Positions 7,643 to 10,507 of a stretch of DNA of 10,507 bases are shown piece after piece; position 1 is the stretch's first letter; each line of letters opens with the position of its first letter. Position numbers and translations under genes: made by a program. Location of the stretch: the NCBI GenBank assembly GCA_023701085.1, contig JAMPXR010000045.1, forward strand, positions 1 through 10,507. Reading direction: 5' to 3'. This DNA comes from Ramlibacter sp. Lineage in GTDB: Bacteria; Pseudomonadota; Gammaproteobacteria; Burkholderiales; Burkholderiaceae_C. The notes beneath the pieces were generated by a model. It saw nothing but the letters and a program-made list of their open reading frames with translations. It did not search any database and was not told the origin of the DNA.

Positions 7643-9037
7643 ATGGCGGGGCGCTTCCTCAGTTTCCTGTGTTGCGAACTGGCCGGTGGACTGATCGGCT
7701 GGTGGCTGGGCCACGACTACGCGATCAGGACGGGCCTGGTGGCCGGCGGGCTGGGTTGGCTTGCCGTGGACAGCTTGCGCGCAACGCGCGTGCTGCGGTG
7801 GCTGCTGCGCGGGAATGCCGAAGCGGTTCCGCCGGTAGCGGGCATCTGGGGCGAGATCGTGGATCGCGCGCGGCGCGTCCTTCGCGCGAGCGACCAGGAG
7901 CTGGTGACGGCCCGCAAGCGCCTGCAGGAATTCCTGGAGGCGATCCAGGAATCGCCCAACGGCGTGATCCTGCTGGATGCGCAAGGCCGCATCGAATGGT
8001 GCAACCAGACGGCGGCCGACCAGTTCGGACTCGATCCGAAACGCGACCTGATGCAGCAGGTGACCAACCTCGTGCGCGATCCTTCGTTCACGGCCTGCTA
8101 CAACGACAATGGCAGCGGCGGCAGCGGCGGCAGCGGCGGGCGCGAAGTCGTGATTCCGGGCCCGCGCAGCGTCCCCTCGCGCCCCGTCAGGCTTTCGCTC
8201 TATCTGCATGCCTACGGGGAGGGGCGCAAGCTGCTGCTGTCGCGCGACGTGACCGCGGTGGAGCAGGCGGAAGTGATGCGCCGGGATTTCATTGCCAATG
8301 TGTCCCACGAGGTCCGCACCCCGCTGACCGTGCTGACGGGCTTCGTGGAAACGCTGCAGAACCTGCCGCTGGAGGCCGGGGAACGGGCCCGCTATCTGGA
8401 CCTGATGGCCCGCCAGGCTCAGCGCATGCAGACCCTGGTGGGCGACTTGTTGACGCTGTCGCGACTGGAGGGCAGCCCGCTGCCGGGCGCCGGCGAGTGG
8501 ACGCCGGCGGCGGCGCTGATGGTCCAGTGCGAGCAGGACGGCAGGTCGCTCGCGAATCTCCTGGGCAAGGCGCTGAACCTGCGCGTCGGCCCGCCGCCGG
8601 CGCTCGAGATCGCGGGGGCGCCGTCGGAACTGCTCAGTGCGATGTCGAACCTCGTGAGCAATGCGGTGCGTTACACCCCGGCCGGCGGTTCAGTCGACAT
8701 GCAGTGGCGGCCCCTGGCCGACGGCGGCGCCGAATTCCGCGTGTGCGATACCGGCCCGGGCATCGCGCTCGAGCACATCCCGCGGCTGACCGAACGCTTC
8801 TACCGGATCGACCGCAGCCGCTCGCGCGAAACCGGCGGCACCGGCCTGGGCCTGGCCATCGTCAAGCACGTGGTGCAGCGCCATGGCGGCGAGTTGTCGA
8901 TCGACAGCACGCCCGGGAAAGGTTCGATCTTCGCGATCCGGTTTCCGCCCCGCCGCGTGCGCGCGGCGCCCTCCCTCAATGGGCAAGCGCCGGCCGATAC
9001 CGGCGCACCGCCCGCCACAGAATCGCTGGCAGGATGA
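7643..9037 (+). CDS. phoR: Phosphate regulon sensor histidine kinase PhoR
   Basis: This 464-residue membrane-anchored kinase phosphorylates PhoB when PstSCAB-PhoU signals low phosphate. Two hydrophobic segments (about 5-22 and 30-43) anchor it, followed by a linker and a PAS domain (about 93-205). HisKA has phosphoacceptor H222 in SHEVRTPLTVLTGFVETL. The ATPase has the N box SNLVSNAVRYTP (335-346), G1 DTGPG (369-373), F box RFYRID (385-390) and G2 GGTGLGLA (398-405). A Gly-Ser run from a 9-base tandem repeat interrupts the PAS domain near 157-166. The last 25 or so residues (after FPPRR) are Ala/Pro-rich and lie largely within the overlap with the opposite-strand MATE gene. ATG 7643 is the only plausible start; the frame stays open upstream within phoB, and no clear Shine-Dalgarno is visible. 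Confidence 0.95.
   Translation: MAGRFLSFLCCELAGGLIGWWLGHDYAIRTGLVAGGLGWLAVDSLRATRVLRWLLRGNAEAVPPVAGIWGEIVDRARRVLRASDQELVTARKRLQEFLEAIQESPNGVILLDAQGRIEWCNQTAADQFGLDPKRDLMQQVTNLVRDPSFTACYNDNGSGGSGGSGGREVVIPGPRSVPSRPVRLSLYLHAYGEGRKLLLSRDVTAVEQAEVMRRDFIANVSHEVRTPLTVLTGFVETLQNLPLEAGERARYLDLMARQAQRMQTLVGDLLTLSRLEGSPLPGAGEWTPAAALMVQCEQDGRSLANLLGKALNLRVGPPPALEIAGAPSELLSAMSNLVSNAVRYTPAGGSVDMQWRPLADGGAEFRVCDTGPGIALEHIPRLTERFYRIDRSRSRETGGTGLGLAIVKHVVQRHGGELSIDSTPGKGSIFAIRFPPRRVRAAPSLNGQAPADTGAPPATESLAG
8111..8137 (+). repeat. Three perfect 9-base tandem repeats in phoR
   Basis: GGCAGCGGC occurs three times in a row and is followed by GGG, encoding GSGGSGGSGG in the PhoR PAS domain. The unit keeps the reading frame, so copy-number change would lengthen or shorten a flexible loop without a frameshift. 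Confidence 0.9.
8951..8968 (-). terminator. Hairpin just beyond the MATE stop, inside phoR
   Basis: CGCCGCG (8951-8957) and CGCGGCG (8962-8968) form a perfect 7-base GC stem with a 4-base loop. On the minus strand it starts seven bases after the MATE stop codon. No T run follows, so intrinsic termination is doubtful; it may mark the 3' end or stabilise the MATE mRNA. It also lies in the + strand phoR coding sequence, and in this GC-rich DNA could be chance. Confidence 0.35.
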
Positions 9038-10328
9038 GGCTGAGCAGGGCCAGCGCCACGGCGCCCGCGGCCCAGAAGGCGGCGGGTGTGTGCCTGGCCT
9101 CCCACGGCCCCAGGCCCCGGTACGCCAGCGCGTAGCCGCCGGCGAGGCCGACGCCCCAGAGCAGCACGCAATAGGCCACCAGCGGGGCGACGGCGACACG
9201 GTAGCAGCGCAGCACGAACACGCACAGGACCTGGGCCGCATCGCCCACGTGATAGACCGCCAGCCAGGCCAGCAGGCCCGCCGCCACGGCGATCACTTCG
9301 GGACTGCGTGAATAGACCGCCGGGATGCTGCCGCTTCCGGCGGCCAGGCTGGCGGCCAGCACGAGCGCGGTCACCAGGCCCAGCTTGAAGCCGGTGCGAA
9401 TCGCCAGGCGGGCGCGGTGCGCGCTGTCCGCGCCCAGCCAGTAACTCACGCGCGCGCTGGTCGCGATGGCGATCGACAGGGGCACCATGTACAGCACCGC
9501 GGCAAGGTTGGCGGCGATCTGGTGCGCGGCCGAAGCCAGCGTGCCCTGCCGCGCGATGAACAGGGCCATCAGGGTGAACGAGGTCACCTCCACCATCACC
9601 GCCAGTCCGCCCGGCACGCCGAGGCGGGCGAAATGGCCGAGGGCGCCCCAGTCGGGGCGTTCCATGGGTCGCCAGATCGCGTACGGGCGGTAAAAGGGCT
9701 GGGTGCGCATCAGCACCACGGCGCAGGCGAGGAACAGGTAGTTCACCAGCACCGTCGCCCACGCGCAGCCGACGGCGCCCTGGGCCGGCAGGCCCAGTCC
9801 GCCGAAAGCGAACCAGATGGTGAAGGGCACTTTGACCAGCAGCGACAGCGCCTGCAGCCAGGTCACCAGCAAAGGCTTGCCCAGGCTCTGGTTGAGCGTG
9901 CCGTACATGCGAAACAGCAGGGCCGGCGGCAGCGCCAGCGCCAGGACCGCCAGGTAACGCGTGACTTCGCCCTGCAGTTGCGCCGGCACTTCCGTCCAGC
10001 GCAACAGCGCACCCGGAAACAGCAGCGCGCAAGCGCCCGCGAGCGCGCACATCCCGCCCAGGTACAGGGATTGCCGCACCGACCGGCCGACGTCCGCGTG
10101 GCGCTGGCCACCGTGCAGTTCGGCCCAGGTGGGCAGCAGGGCCTGCAGCACCCCCATCAGGCCGACGAACACGGTGATGTACACCGCCGATCCGACCGAC
10201 AGCGCGGCCAGCGCGGACTGCGAATAGCGGCCGGCCACGATGGTGTCCGTGACACCGAAGGCCATCACCGCGAGCTGGCCGACCAGCACCGTCCCGGCGT
10301 GCCGGGCGATGGTTCGCAGCTCACTCAC
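8976..10328 (-). CDS. MATE-family efflux transporter, NorM-like
   Basis: This is a 450-residue inner-membrane multidrug and toxin extrusion protein with about 12 membrane segments in two six-helix halves, expected to export cationic drugs or metabolites in exchange for Na+ or H+. TM1 includes GVTDTIVAGR (25-34), and the second half begins near FARLGVPGGLAVMVEVTSF (233-251). Acidic residues matching the NorM cation site are present: D28, E247 (VEVTSF) and D363 (HVGDAAQVL). The proline usual early in TM1 is replaced (AGTVL). The start is GTG at 10326-10328, overlapping the upstream gene's stop (GTGA), so the two are probably one operon. The gene converges on phoR and its last 62 bases overlap phoR coding sequence. 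No link to phosphate is evident. NorM identity is by pattern; the substrate is unknown. Confidence 0.93.
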   Translation of the reverse strand: MSELRTIARHAGTVLVGQLAVMAFGVTDTIVAGRYSQSALAALSVGSAVYITVFVGLMGVLQALLPTWAELHGGQRHADVGRSVRQSLYLGGMCALAGACALLFPGALLRWTEVPAQLQGEVTRYLAVLALALPPALLFRMYGTLNQSLGKPLLVTWLQALSLLVKVPFTIWFAFGGLGLPAQGAVGCAWATVLVNYLFLACAVVLMRTQPFYRPYAIWRPMERPDWGALGHFARLGVPGGLAVMVEVTSFTLMALFIARQGTLASAAHQIAANLAAVLYMVPLSIAIATSARVSYWLGADSAHRARLAIRTGFKLGLVTALVLAASLAAGSGSIPAVYSRSPEVIAVAAGLLAWLAVYHVGDAAQVLCVFVLRCYRVAVAPLVAYCVLLWGVGLAGGYALAYRGLGPWEARHTPAAFWAAGAVALALLSLILPAILWRAVRRYRPALAH

Positions 10329-10507
10329 TGCCGATCGGCTTTCTCGAACAGCAGGACGTAATCGTCCTTATCGACCGGACGCCGGATGGTCGAGACCAGG
10401 TTCCAGCCACCGGTTTCCAGGGCCGATGCCATCGCCGGCTGGAATTCCGCCGCCACCAGCAGCCAGGGGCAGGCGCCGTCCCAGACGGCGGGCCGCAGGT
10501 CCATGCG
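10325..10507 (-). CDS. Unidentified protein, C-terminal part only
   Basis: A minus-strand frame runs from the right edge to TGA at 10325-10327, giving 60 residues that end in DKDDYVLLFEKADRQ. It contains AVWDGACPWLLVAAEFQPA and LETGGWNLVSTIRRP, which read like genuine protein with the high-GC codon use of its neighbours. The four-base GTGA overlap with the MATE gene supports translation. I do not recognise the family. A Met occurs at the second residue (10502-10504), but the frame is open at the edge, so this is more likely the tail of a larger protein than a 59-residue gene. A methyltransferase-like C-terminus is conceivable but unsupported. Confidence 0.6.
   Translation of the reverse strand, partial: RMDLRPAVWDGACPWLLVAAEFQPAMASALETGGWNLVSTIRRPVDKDDYVLLFEKADRQ

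Overview
The window comes from a GC-rich bacterium. Protein style and gene order point to a betaproteobacterium of the Burkholderiales, possibly a Comamonadaceae member such as Ramlibacter or Variovorax; this is a judgement from the sequence, not a database result. Genes are tightly packed with 1-4 base overlaps, and no tRNA, rRNA, insertion sequence or CRISPR array was seen.

Layout. Bases 1-1782 hold two translationally coupled + strand genes: the 3' part of a calcineurin-like metallophosphoesterase of the LpxH/PlcP family (COG2908), and a GT4-type glycosyltransferase. Bases 1851-1890 carry four 7-base Pho-box-like units spaced exactly 11 bases apart. They precede a small lipoprotein (1942-2256) that may be related to MliC-type lysozyme inhibitors. 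A second Pho box (2261-2289) precedes a complete phosphate cluster, pstS-pstC-pstA-pstB-phoU-phoB-phoR (2330-9037). On the minus strand, convergent with phoR and overlapping its 3' end by 62 bases, lies a NorM-like MATE efflux transporter (8976-10328). It overlaps by four bases the 3' end of an unidentified upstream gene that runs off the right edge.

How the genes fit together. PstS captures phosphate in the periplasm, PstC and PstA form the channel, and PstB is the ATPase. PhoU couples transporter state to the sensor kinase PhoR, which phosphorylates PhoB, and PhoB binds Pho boxes such as the two seen here. A PlcP-like phosphoesterase paired with a glycosyltransferase is the known gene pair for replacing phospholipids by glycolipids under phosphate starvation in some bacteria. 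Its position next to pst-pho suggests, but does not prove, that this is a combined phosphate uptake, sensing and membrane-lipid replacement locus. The Pho-box-preceded lipoprotein is the least understood member.
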